In this document: positions 1-6,655 of the stretch, in pieces
Layout of the letters: each line of letters starts with the position of its first letter
Position numbering within the stretch: position 1 is the stretch's first letter
Source of the DNA: JAAYAY01 sp964429355
GTDB taxonomy: Bacteria > Planctomycetota > Planctomycetia > Pirellulales > Thermoguttaceae
Assembly (NCBI GenBank): GCA_964429355.1
Contig: CAYSCH010000401.1
Span: forward strand, 1-8,530
Direction of reading: 5' to 3'
Length of the DNA: 8,530 nucleotides
Notes under the pieces: model-generated
Databases searched by the model: none
What the model was told of the DNA's origin: nothing
Seen by the model: only the letters and a program-made list of their open reading frames with translations
Translations under genes and position numbers: made by a program

Positions 1-26
1 TCGGGCAAAAGCGAAGGCCACCCGTC

Positions 27-54
27 TTGAAAAAACATAGCGCTGTCATATTAG
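27..54 (+). promoter_or_regulatory. Possible sigma70-type promoter of the MetE-like gene
   Basis: TTGAAA at 27-32 (five of six matches to the -35 consensus) is followed after 16 bases by TATTAG at 49-54 (four of six matches to the -10 box). A start near 61 would give a leader of roughly 120 bases before the ATG at 185. A run of seven G (54-60) lies directly after, and an 11-base dyad (CGAAT-A-ATTCG, 65-75) sits where a repressor could bind. This is consensus matching by eye only; the organism's sigma preferences are unknown. Confidence 0.3.
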
Positions 55-184
55 GGGGGGTACGCGAATAATTCGTTCGCTCGATGCGGAGTTCGATGGG
101 GCCTTCGCCACCGATCGTTGCAGGGTGGTCGGGTCGCGTCGGAGTTCCGCCAGTGATCACGCCTTCCCTCCAAGGAGACAATCG

Positions 185-1435
185 ATGGCTTTCACGGCGA
201 CCAAGGACTTGATGCTTCCTGCGACCATCACCGGCTCGTGGCCGCGGCCGCGCTGGTACGACGTCAACATGAACGGGCGGCCGTTGGATTCGGCCATGAT
301 GGATCCCTGGTATCGCGAGCAGTTTGCAGACGCTCATGCGATTGTCGCTTCCGACCAGGCACGGGCGGGGCTGGACATCTTGACCACCGGCGACTATCAC
401 CTCGACGAGGACGTGGCAGGCCGTTCGTGGCACCACTATCCACTCCAGCGATGGAAAGGCCTGGAGCACGAGGAGCTGCAGACCGCCCACACCCGTTCGC
501 CCCTGCTCTCCTATCCGATTGGCACGATGCTCGACTCGATCTACAAGTCGTGGCGTTGGCCCCGGGTGGTCGACAAAGTGGAGCACGATCCGAAGAATCC
601 GTTGGAATACGCCAAGATCTGGCGAATCGCCCAGCAGTCGGCGGCCGCGACGGGCAAACCCGTCAAGTTCGGCACCTGCTCGGCCCAGGTGCTCGCCTTC
701 TTTCTCGACTCGCACACTCCCCATTACGACCTCGACGACAAAAAGCAGCTCGTCTGGGACATGGCCGAGGCCATGAACCTCGAGCTCAGGCAACTGGCCG
801 CCTCGGGTTGCCGGGTGATCCAGGTCGAGGAACCCACCCTCCACTTCATGGCCCGCTACAATCCCGACAAGAAGGAGTTCATTGACTTCCTTGTCGACGC
901 CTTCAACCGCGAGATCGACGGACTCGACGACGTGGAGGTCTGGATTCACACCTGCTGGGGCAATCCGAATATGCAGAAGGTGTTTGACGACGAATCCTAC
1001 GCGAACTCGATCGAGATCTACCTGGAGCGGCTCAAAGGGGATGTGTGGACCATCGAGGCCACAGAGAATAATTTCCGCGAGCTGTCGCTGTTCGACAGCT
1101 ATAGGGACCGGCTCAGGAAGAAGGTGGCGGTCGGCGTGGTGAGCCACCGGACGCTTCAGGCGGACTTCGCGGGCGTAGTGGCCGAGCGGATTCGCCGTTG
1201 CCTGCAGCACATACCGGCGGAGAAGCTCGTTCTCTCCACCGATTGCGGCTTTGGCCGGCAAGGATTCAACCGTCACCTGGCCTTCTACAAGACAGTGGCG
1301 ATTCCCATGGCCCGAAACATCATCCTCCAGGAGTTGGGACTGGCGGAGCGGTATATCCCTGCGGCCGACGAGCAGCTCGCCTGGGACCAGCTTCCGGACC
1401 GAGAGCCGCTGACCCACATGAAGCCGCTGCGGTAG
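185..1435 (+). CDS. MetE-like methyltransferase (cobalamin-independent methionine synthase C-terminal family)
   Basis: This 416-residue protein belongs to the MetE C-terminal / UROD-like TIM-barrel family, whose members bind a thiol on zinc and alkylate it. All four expected zinc ligands can be placed: the His-x-Cys motif at H255 and C257 (IHTCWGN), E291 (TIEATE) and C354 (STDCGFG). The N-terminal GSWPRP and TTGDYH segments are also typical. E. coli MetE is about 750 residues with two barrels; only the catalytic barrel is present here, as in archaeal core-MetE and epoxyalkane:coenzyme M transferases. The substrate is therefore uncertain: homocysteine is possible, but another thiol or methyl donor is equally so. 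The ATG at 185 is chosen because AAGGAG (172-177) lies 7 bases upstream; an in-frame GTG at 125 would add 20 residues of non-conserved, Arg/Ser-rich sequence and lacks a ribosome site. The gene stands alone and converges on the DUF819 gene. Family is confident, reaction is not. Confidence 0.88.
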   Translation: MAFTATKDLMLPATITGSWPRPRWYDVNMNGRPLDSAMMDPWYREQFADAHAIVASDQARAGLDILTTGDYHLDEDVAGRSWHHYPLQRWKGLEHEELQTAHTRSPLLSYPIGTMLDSIYKSWRWPRVVDKVEHDPKNPLEYAKIWRIAQQSAAATGKPVKFGTCSAQVLAFFLDSHTPHYDLDDKKQLVWDMAEAMNLELRQLAASGCRVIQVEEPTLHFMARYNPDKKEFIDFLVDAFNREIDGLDDVEVWIHTCWGNPNMQKVFDDESYANSIEIYLERLKGDVWTIEATENNFRELSLFDSYRDRLRKKVAVGVVSHRTLQADFAGVVAERIRRCLQHIPAEKLVLSTDCGFGRQGFNRHLAFYKTVAIPMARNIILQELGLAERYIPAADEQLAWDQLPDREPLTHMKPLR

Positions 1436-1496
1436 GTGAACCGGGTCTTTGACAGGGTGGCGAGGTCCGAAAAGCGGTTTTTGAGTTGGGTTGCGT

Positions 1497-1540
1497 GATT
1501 CCAGGAGGAAAGAGGTGCCAGTCGCCTTTCTCCGGGAATC
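1497..1540. repeat. Long imperfect hairpin between convergent genes (terminator or REP-like element)
   Basis: Outer arms GATTCC (1497-1502) and GGAATC (1535-1540) pair perfectly. Inside, after one A/G mismatch, GGAG/CTCC, AAAG/CTTT and GG/CC pair with single-base bulges, leaving a loop of about 9 bases. It sits 61 bases after the MetE-like stop and 12 bases before the end of the DUF819 gene, where a bidirectional terminator is expected. Neither side has a T-run, so a classical intrinsic terminator is not clear. The bulged, mosaic stem is also the style of REP-type interspersed palindromes. Confidence 0.5.
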
Positions 1541-1552
1541 CCGCAAGGCTAT

Positions 1553-2760
1553 TCAGAGCCAGAGCCGTAGGGCCTCGCCGACGAGAATTCCCAGAAACGT
1601 TCCGATCGCGTAGCCCCAGATTCCTACGAGGATCCCCGGCAAGACGAGCCGGTCCCAGCCCTTGGCGATCGCCATGGCGGCCGCGGAGGGTGCGCCGCCG
1701 AGGGTGGCGTTGACGGAGAGGAGGAGTTCTTCGAGGTTCAACCCCAGGAGCTTCCCCAATCCAAGGGTGAGAATCAGATTCACCNNNNNNNNNNGACCGG
1801 TACGTTGACGACGACTGCAACGAGGTCGGCGGGAAGGCCAATCACGAAGAAGAACGTGTAGAGGAGATAGGCGCCAAGTTCCTCGGAACCGCCGACCGGC
1901 TCGAGGTGCCTGTGGAGCACCGTAGCGGCGGTCACCGAGAAGAACGTGATCAACACGTAGAGGTTGCCAAACACTGCAGTTGCCAGCGCCGGTAGCTTCA
2001 TGGCCGAGACCCCATCGGCCAGCTTGTGAGAAACGGTAGTGATCACGATCGCGAACGCGAGGCACTTGGCGATATCGAGCAGCGAAATCGGTTTTGGGCG
2101 CCAATGCTGAGCGGCCAAAGAGCCGGACTGGCCCTGGCCGTTGTCGCTGGTATGGGGATGGGGGAACCGTTGGAGAAACAGTCGCATGCCCGAGACGACC
2201 AGGAGCACGGCGAACATGCCGGCCATAATGAAGTTGTCGGCCACCAGGAGCGGGTTGGTAAGGTTCTCGCTGACGGCGAATGATGTTTTCACCGCAAAGA
2301 AGTTGACGCTGCCGCCAATGTAACTGGCCGTCATGATCCCGGTCACCTCGGGCACATGATCGAAGGCGCCGCGAAAGCCCCAGGCGGCGACCAGGGCGCC
2401 GACGAGAGTGCCGAGGGTGCTGACGTGGAAGGCCAGAAACATCGAGCCCGTGGTCCGCAGGATCCGCCGCAGGTCCGCGCGCATCAGCAGAAGCGGAATC
2501 GCCAAAGGCACGAAGTAGCTGCCTACCACGTCGTAGGTGGGCGATTGGGTGGGAGTGATCTTCAGATTCGAGAGAATCATGGCCGTGATCAGGGCCAGCA
2601 CCGGCCCACTGACCTTGGCCGCCCACTTGTATGTCTGTTCCAGGTAGATGGCGAGCACCACCCCGGAAAGGATCAGCGACCACAGAGCCCAGGTATCGTC
2701 TGGCGAGATGAGCGGCGGCAGATGGCGAAAGTCGCGGGGGGGTTGGAGGAGAAACAGCAT
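1553..2760 (-). CDS. DUF819 family integral membrane protein, interrupted by an assembly gap
   Basis: This is a multi-pass inner-membrane protein of the DUF819 family (YjcL-like), whose transported substrate is not established. From the ATG at 2760 there are 322 readable codons, then 10 Ns (1785-1794), then 76 more codons in another frame ending at TGA 1553-1555. Family hallmarks are ISPDDTWALW (18-27), the YDVVGSYFVPLAIPLLLMRADLRR region (76-99), TASYIGGSVNFFAV (144-157), LLVADNFIMA (171-180), and after the gap NATLGGAPSAAAMAIAKGW and LPGILVGIWGYAIGT. Hydrophobic segments lie at about 24-40, 51-66, 81-94, 107-128, 138-158, 170-191, 229-248, 258-282 and 296-320, with two more after the gap. 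The total of about 400 residues fits the family, so this is probably an intact gene with about ten residues hidden, not a pseudogene. No Shine-Dalgarno sequence precedes the ATG. The gene lies 101 bases behind the serine hydrolase and may be cotranscribed. Confidence 0.85.
1785..1794. other. Assembly gap (10 Ns) inside the DUF819 gene
   Basis: Ten unknown bases separate two parts of one protein that lie in different frames. The upstream part ends on a codon boundary at 1795 and the downstream frame leaves one extra base at 1784. The true gap length must therefore be 2 modulo 3 to restore the frame, and 10 is not. The Ns are a placeholder; from family spacing about 30 bases are likely missing. 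Confidence 0.95.
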
Positions 2761-2843
2761 GGAAGGCTCAAGGGGAGAGGTAGCGGGATTGAAGGCGTGT
2801 CTGACGAGTCAAGCCGCCGGCTGCCGGGGTCTTCGGTTGATTG

Positions 2844-2867
2844 CCATGAGCGGTGGGCGACTCATGG
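2844..2867 (-). terminator. Hairpin spanning the serine hydrolase stop codon
   Basis: CCATGAG (2844-2850) and CTCATGG (2861-2867) form a perfect 7-bp stem with a 10-base loop. The TGA stop of the serine hydrolase (2862-2864) lies in one arm. No T-run follows on the minus strand, so it may be a weak terminator, a 3' stabilising structure, or an attenuator that lowers expression of the DUF819 gene relative to the hydrolase. An 11-base dyad, AGCCG-C-CGGCT (2812-2822), follows in the same spacer. Confidence 0.35.
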
Positions 2868-4553
2868 GGTATTTCGCATGAGCAGCATGCCGGCCAGCAG
2901 GGCACTGCGGACCTGACCGTCGGGACCGGCCTGGAATACCAGCTCTTCGTCTTCATACAACCCCTTGGGCATCTCGAAAACCATGCGGTTCAGCGGCGTC
3001 AAACGGTAGTCGACCATGTTCTCCGTCATCGCGTAGAGATGTCCGTGTTTGATGGAGATCACCAGGGAAATGAACGCGGGTCCGTAGCTGCCGAGAAACT
3101 GCTGCCACGCGGCCGGAGCCTCGGGCACCTCGTCGGTACGAACTCGGCGGAAACTTTGCTCATCGGATTGGAATCCGGTCACGTTTCCGGCCGCGTCGCG
3201 CTCGATTTCGATGGCCGAATTGTGCTTCCAGCGTCCGTCGAGCACGAGGTCGCCCCCTGAGGATTGACGAACGACCAACTTCTGACCGGAAACGTCGGCC
3301 AGAAGCCGGCCGTCGTCGAACTTCAGCGTTGCCCAGTAGCTTTCTGACTCGTAATCACCCACAAGCGATTGGGCGAGGTCGTTGGGAACATTTTCGAAGC
3401 TATCTTCCGGACTGAGCTCGCGGCCGAGGCGGGCGTCGACCATCCAGCCGAGGGCCGTGTTGGCGATTCTACGGACGGGGCCCATAGCGATGTCTTCGTT
3501 AGCCAGCACAATCACTCCGACTTTCAATTCGGGGATTCCAATGAGGGACGAGCTGAAGCCGTAAACGGCGCCGCTGTGGCTGATAAGTTTGTGGTCTTGA
3601 AACTCGCCAATATTGAATCCGAGCCCGAATCCGGAGTTCTCGTCGGTCAGTTGGGGCGTGAACATCTCGTCGATCGAGGCCGGCTTGAGGACTTGCCGGC
3701 CGCCGGCGGCACCCTTGGCGAAGAGGCAGGAAAGAAACTTCGCCAGGTCCTCCACCGACGAATACAGGTTGCCGGCGGGGAGCGTTCCAAGTTCGAAGAT
3801 CGGGCTTTCGGTTCGCTTGAATCCACCCTTGCCATCTGCCACCAGCATATAGCTTGCCGCGAGATGAGGGCGTACACGATCGTCGCGGACAAATGACGAA
3901 CTTCCCATTCCCAGGGGATCGAGCACACAAGTCCGCTGGTATTCCGGAAAAGGCATTTCCGCCACTCTGGCAACTGCGTGCCCGACGACGGTGACAGCGA
4001 TGTTCGAATAACGGGTTACCTCCTTGGGCCGATGGACGCGAACGCAATCGGCAAGACTTGCTACCGATTCAGCAATCGAGGGCTCGTTGGGATCCAGGTA
4101 GCCGCCCACGGGTGATTCCCGGACCAGTCCCGAGCGATGGCACATCAATTGCCGCAGCGTGACGGGCTCAGCGCCTTCGAAGGGATCGACGATGCGGAAG
4201 TCGGAACAGTAATCCGTCACCGGCTTGTCGAGATCGAGCTTCCCTTGCTCCACGAGCTGCATGGCGGATACGGCGGTGAAGAGTTTGGAGATCGATCCGA
4301 CTCGATAGACGGTCTTACTGGTTGCAGGGAGCTTCTTGGCCTCGTCGGCAAGGCCGTAACCGTATGCGAGTACGGTAGTCTGATCGTCGACAAGGGCCAC
4401 CGACACGCCGGTCAGGATTCCCCGCTCGAGCTCGCTCTTCACGAGGTTCTCAACGCGCTGGACAACGGGAGAAAAATCGGTCGAGTGTGCTGAAGCGCTG
4501 AGGCTCGCAGCAATGATGGCCAACAGGAATACGATTTGCGTGGAGATTCTCAT
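2862..4553 (-). CDS. Secreted serine hydrolase, beta-lactamase/penicillin-binding-protein fold (class C type)
   Basis: This 563-residue protein is of the beta-lactamase-related (PF00144-type) family, which includes class C beta-lactamases, D-aminopeptidases, esterases and DD-peptidases. A signal peptide covers about residues 1-22 (hydrophobic VFLLAIIAASLSASA, cleavage likely after ASA), so the protein acts outside the cytoplasm. The catalytic motifs are complete: SISK at 87-90 (nucleophile S87, K90), YSN at 182-184 and HSG at 326-328 in the position of the KTG box. Further family signatures are LRQLMCHRSGL (133-143), LDPLGM (211-216) and ANEDIAMGP (351-359). After the catalytic domain come two similar beta-rich modules at about 397-471 and 486-561, each opening with a G-x-Y turn, making it longer than single-domain relatives. 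The ATG at 4553 is chosen because the signal peptide begins there; only a weak CCAGG precedes it. True beta-lactam hydrolysis is unlikely to be the main role; a cell-wall peptide or ester substrate is more plausible. It probably heads an operon with the DUF819 gene. Confidence 0.88.
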   Translation of the reverse strand: MRISTQIVFLLAIIAASLSASAHSTDFSPVVQRVENLVKSELERGILTGVSVALVDDQTTVLAYGYGLADEAKKLPATSKTVYRVGSISKLFTAVSAMQLVEQGKLDLDKPVTDYCSDFRIVDPFEGAEPVTLRQLMCHRSGLVRESPVGGYLDPNEPSIAESVASLADCVRVHRPKEVTRYSNIAVTVVGHAVARVAEMPFPEYQRTCVLDPLGMGSSSFVRDDRVRPHLAASYMLVADGKGGFKRTESPIFELGTLPAGNLYSSVEDLAKFLSCLFAKGAAGGRQVLKPASIDEMFTPQLTDENSGFGLGFNIGEFQDHKLISHSGAVYGFSSSLIGIPELKVGVIVLANEDIAMGPVRRIANTALGWMVDARLGRELSPEDSFENVPNDLAQSLVGDYESESYWATLKFDDGRLLADVSGQKLVVRQSSGGDLVLDGRWKHNSAIEIERDAAGNVTGFQSDEQSFRRVRTDEVPEAPAAWQQFLGSYGPAFISLVISIKHGHLYAMTENMVDYRLTPLNRMVFEMPKGLYEDEELVFQAGPDGQVRSALLAGMLLMRNTP

Positions 4554-4653
4554 GGCGGACCTGGAAGTGTGCGTTGGATTCTCGAAGTCGATTTTCAGGT
4601 GGACGGCCTGCGGAAGGTCATGTGCTGCCTGTTATCACTCTGGGCAAGATATC

Positions 4654-4682
4654 CCCTCCGATCAGGTTAAGTTTTCGGAGGG
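4654..4682. promoter_or_regulatory. Perfect 8-bp inverted repeat upstream of the serine hydrolase
   Basis: CCCTCCGA (4654-4661) and TCGGAGGG (4675-4682) form a perfect GC-rich 8-bp stem with a 13-base A/T-rich spacer. The element lies about 100 bases upstream of the serine hydrolase ATG in the divergent region. It could be an operator dyad or a 5'-leader hairpin of that gene. No convincing -35/-10 pair was found nearby on the minus strand, so I cannot say which. Confidence 0.4.
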
Positions 4683-4846
4683 AAGGTGGAGCAACTTTGC
4701 ACGCGAATCAATAATTTCTGACACTTTCCCCTCATAAGTAGCCCCCAGATTTGAGGTCGTAAGGTCCTATTGTATCGCGAGGTGTGAGTGGGGAGTACCC
4801 TGGGAAGGGCGGCGCGGAACCGAGGCGTGAGTTTGGTGGTTCGGTG

Positions 4847-4858
4847 TATATGCATATA
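4847..4858. promoter_or_regulatory. 12-bp perfect palindrome in an AT-rich patch
   Basis: TATATGCATATA (4847-4858) is its own reverse complement and sits in the most AT-rich stretch of the divergent region (about 4845-4880). Such a site could be a dimeric-repressor operator or a melting-prone promoter element. There is no further support. Confidence 0.25.
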
Positions 4859-4999
4859 GTGAACAAATGTATCAAATACCTCTCGTTAGTCAAGCGTCAA
4901 ATCGGAAGTTGGACGGAAGAACACTTGGGGGAAGTCTGCCGGAAAGGGGGGCTGCGTGCCGACCAGCTCTTCGGCGAGACGAAAGTGATATTTCCGTAA
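4850..4999 (+). CDS. Candidate small ORF of 49 codons (doubtful)
   Basis: An ATG at 4850 opens 49 codons ending at TAA 4997-4999. The frame can also be read from a GTG at 4784, giving 71 codons. I do not recognise the product. The second half looks fairly coding-like, with mixed charged and hydrophobic residues (EEHLGEVC, GLRADQLFGE) and mostly G/C third bases, while the first half is AT-rich. No Shine-Dalgarno sequence precedes the ATG, which falls inside a palindrome. It may be a real small gene, a decayed remnant, or chance. It fills part of an otherwise gene-free 641-base region. Confidence 0.15.
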   Translation: MHIVNKCIKYLSLVKRQIGSWTEEHLGEVCRKGGLRADQLFGETKVIFP

Positions 5000-5010
5000 T
5001 GCTGAGCATT
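4998..5010. promoter_or_regulatory. 13-bp perfect dyad upstream of the aldehyde dehydrogenase
   Basis: AATGCT-G-AGCATT (4998-5010) is a perfect 6-1-6 dyad about 125 bases upstream of the candidate promoter of the dehydrogenase gene. Its length and symmetry suit an operator for a dimeric regulator, but no regulator gene is next to it and chance is possible. Confidence 0.3.
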
Positions 5011-5023
5011 GCCGCCTCCGGCT

Positions 5024-5128
5024 GACAGGTGATGCTTTTCGCGGCGACAGCCACGCTCCGCCGTTGCCTGTCGGTGAAACCGGTACAATTGCTCCGATCG
5101 CCCATGGCGGGGCTCTCGCGATCCCGCC
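5024..5128 (+). promoter_or_regulatory. Cluster of nested and competing hairpins before the aldehyde dehydrogenase
   Basis: GACAGG (5024-5029) pairs with CCTGTC (5067-5072), enclosing CGGCG (5042-5046) with CGCCG (5059-5063). Next, GATCGC (5096-5101) can pair with GCGATC (5118-5123), while GGCGGG (5106-5111) can pair with CCCGCC (5123-5128). These last two stems cross and share base 5123, so both cannot form at once. The GGCGGG/CCCGCC stem is followed by a T-rich TTACTCTTT, resembling an intrinsic terminator. If transcription starts upstream of 5024 this could be an attenuating leader; if it starts at the promoter just downstream, it is outside the mRNA. I matched no known riboswitch class. 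Confidence 0.3.
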
Positions 5129-5135
5129 TTACTCT

Positions 5136-5164
5136 TTGACGGGCATGTAGCCCCGACCTATGGT
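5136..5164 (+). promoter_or_regulatory. Candidate sigma70-type promoter of the dehydrogenase-STAS operon
   Basis: TTGACG (5136-5141, five of six matches) is separated by exactly 17 bases from TATGGT (5159-5164, four of six matches, keeping T1, A2 and final T). A start around 5171 would leave a short leader of about 24 bases holding the GAGGGG ribosome site (5182-5187). Spacing and distance to the gene are both good, making this the best promoter candidate in the window. Confidence 0.5.
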
Positions 5165-5194
5165 TCTGTACACGCCTTTTCGAGGGGAACCAAC

Positions 5195-6643
5195 GTGACG
5201 GCAACAACCTTATCTATTGACGTGGCATCGGTCATTGAAGAGACGTTCTGCCTGGCGAATGCGGCCGCGGCCGTGTTCAGCCAGTTCAGCCAGGAACAGA
5301 CGGACCGCGTGGTTCGTGCGGTCTACGAGGCGGCGTTCCGCGACCGTGTCCGCCTGGCGAAACTGGCCCACGAAGAAACCGGCATGGGCAAGTGGCAGGA
5401 CAAGGTGATCAAGAACGTGGTCGCGAGCCAGTTTGTCTACGAAGACATCAAGGACCTCAAGACGGTTGGCGTGCTCCGCGACGACCCTGTTGCCGGAATC
5501 GTCGAGATCGGGCAGCCCATGGGCCCGATCCTGGCGATCATTCCGGTGACGAATCCAACTTCGACGGTGATCTTCAAGATCCTGATCGCCCTGAAGACCC
5601 GTAATCCGATCCTTGTCAGTCCGGCCCGGAAGGCGAGGGAGTGCACCTTGGAGGCAGCGAGGGTCTGTTACGAAGCGGCCCTCGCAGCAGACGCTCCCGA
5701 GCAATGCATTCAGTGGCTGCCGGAAGGTTCGCGGGAGTTGACGCAGGCGGCGATGGGACACAAATCTCTGGCGCTGATCCTGGCTACCGGCGGAGCGGGG
5801 CTGGTACGGAGCGCTTACAGTTCCGGGACACCGACGATCGGTGTGGGGGCCGGCAACGTGCCGGTTTACATTGAACGTTCGGCCGACGTGCCCTTTGCCG
5901 TCGATCAGATCCTCACATCGAAGTGCTTCGACAACGGCACGATCTGCGCGAGCGAGCAGGCGATCGTGGCCGAGCGGCCGATTGCCGACGCCGTATGTGA
6001 AGAATTCTGCCGGCGGTCGGCGAGATTCCTGACAATCGAGGAAGTGGCGCGGCTGGAGCGAGTGGCCTTCGATCGGGAGCGGAATTCGATGCACCCGGAC
6101 GTCGTTGGCCAGCCGGCGACGAAGATCGCCCGGATGGCGGGCATCGACGTGAAGGAAGGCACGCAACTCCTCATCGCCCCGCTCGGCGGGATCGGCCCGG
6201 AGTGGCCGCTCTCATCGGAGATTCTGGCGCCGATTCTGGCCTGGTACACGGCCGAAGATTTCGGCCACGCGGTGAACCTCTGCATCGACTTGAACTTCCA
6301 CGGTGGAATGGGGCACACGGCGAGCATCTTCTCGAACGACGACGAGAAGATCCGCCAGTTCGCCACGCTGATGAACGCCGGGCGGATTGTCGTCAACACG
6401 CCGTCGTCGCAGGGTGCGGTCGGGGGGCTCTACAACATGCTCCACCCATCGCTCACGCTGGGTTGTGGCACGGGGGGCAAGAACATCACGACGGACAACG
6501 TGACCGCCTACCACCTGCTGAACATCCAGCGGATCGCCCGTCGCCGGGAGAATCAGCGGCTGATGCGGTTGAATACGAACCTGTTCTACGACGAGTCCGT
6601 TGATCCGGCGTCGTTCTCGGCGGCCTACAATATGAACTACTAA
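5195..6643 (+). CDS. CoA-acylating aldehyde dehydrogenase (AdhE N-terminal type)
   Basis: This 482-residue cytoplasmic protein should convert an aldehyde, CoA and NAD(P)+ to acyl-CoA, or the reverse. The catalytic cysteine is C251 in NGTICASEQ (248-255), the signature of the acylating branch represented by the AdhE dehydrogenase domain. Other landmarks are PVTNPTST (117-124), the ATGG turn (197-200), VGAGNVP (217-223), NFHGGMGHTAS and the late QGAVGGLYN and HLLNIQRIARRRENQ segments, which resemble the end of the AdhE dehydrogenase domain. No iron alcohol dehydrogenase domain follows, so it is a stand-alone enzyme. No obvious microcompartment-targeting extension is seen. Substrate is undecided: acetaldehyde, succinate semialdehyde or sulfoacetaldehyde are all handled by relatives. 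The start is GTG at 5195, with GAGGGG (5182-5187) 7 bases upstream. A STAS gene follows after 12 bases, implying cotranscription. Confidence 0.9.
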   Translation: MTATTLSIDVASVIEETFCLANAAAAVFSQFSQEQTDRVVRAVYEAAFRDRVRLAKLAHEETGMGKWQDKVIKNVVASQFVYEDIKDLKTVGVLRDDPVAGIVEIGQPMGPILAIIPVTNPTSTVIFKILIALKTRNPILVSPARKARECTLEAARVCYEAALAADAPEQCIQWLPEGSRELTQAAMGHKSLALILATGGAGLVRSAYSSGTPTIGVGAGNVPVYIERSADVPFAVDQILTSKCFDNGTICASEQAIVAERPIADAVCEEFCRRSARFLTIEEVARLERVAFDRERNSMHPDVVGQPATKIARMAGIDVKEGTQLLIAPLGGIGPEWPLSSEILAPILAWYTAEDFGHAVNLCIDLNFHGGMGHTASIFSNDDEKIRQFATLMNAGRIVVNTPSSQGAVGGLYNMLHPSLTLGCGTGGKNITTDNVTAYHLLNIQRIARRRENQRLMRLNTNLFYDESVDPASFSAAYNMNY

Positions 6644-6655
6644 CGAGGTGTATCC

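Noticed and set aside
125..184. Extension of the MetE-like protein to a GTG at 125
   Set aside because: The extra 20 residues look non-coding, and the Shine-Dalgarno sequence at 172-177 is correctly placed for the ATG at 185.
1486..1713. Short plus-strand frame preceded by an AGGAGG-like sequence at 1503-1508
   Set aside because: The AGGAGG is part of the hairpin stem at 1497-1540, lies inside the frame and not before it, and the frame overlaps the DUF819 gene in antisense.
1320..1841. Minus-strand frame of 173 codons crossing the N gap and the MetE-like 3' end
   Set aside because: It overlaps two well-supported genes and both its composition and the gap make it an artefact.
1553..2683. A 376-codon minus-strand frame that joins the DUF819 C-terminus to upstream sequence
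   Set aside because: Only the last 76 codons are real. The part before the gap is the wrong frame; the DUF819 motifs upstream lie in the frame starting at 2760.
2853..3896. Plus-strand open frames opposite the serine hydrolase (2853-3260 and 3369-3896)
   Set aside because: The minus strand carries a signal peptide and all three catalytic motifs; the opposite frames show no domain.
5021..5085. Possible cobalamin riboswitch, suggested by AGCCACGCTC and nested stems
   Set aside because: The GCCACTG box and the usual 200-base arrangement are not present; only generic hairpins remain.
5210..6166. A 318-codon open frame antisense to the aldehyde dehydrogenase
   Set aside because: The sense strand is a clear conserved enzyme with its catalytic motif; the antisense product is Arg/Asp/His-rich with no family features.
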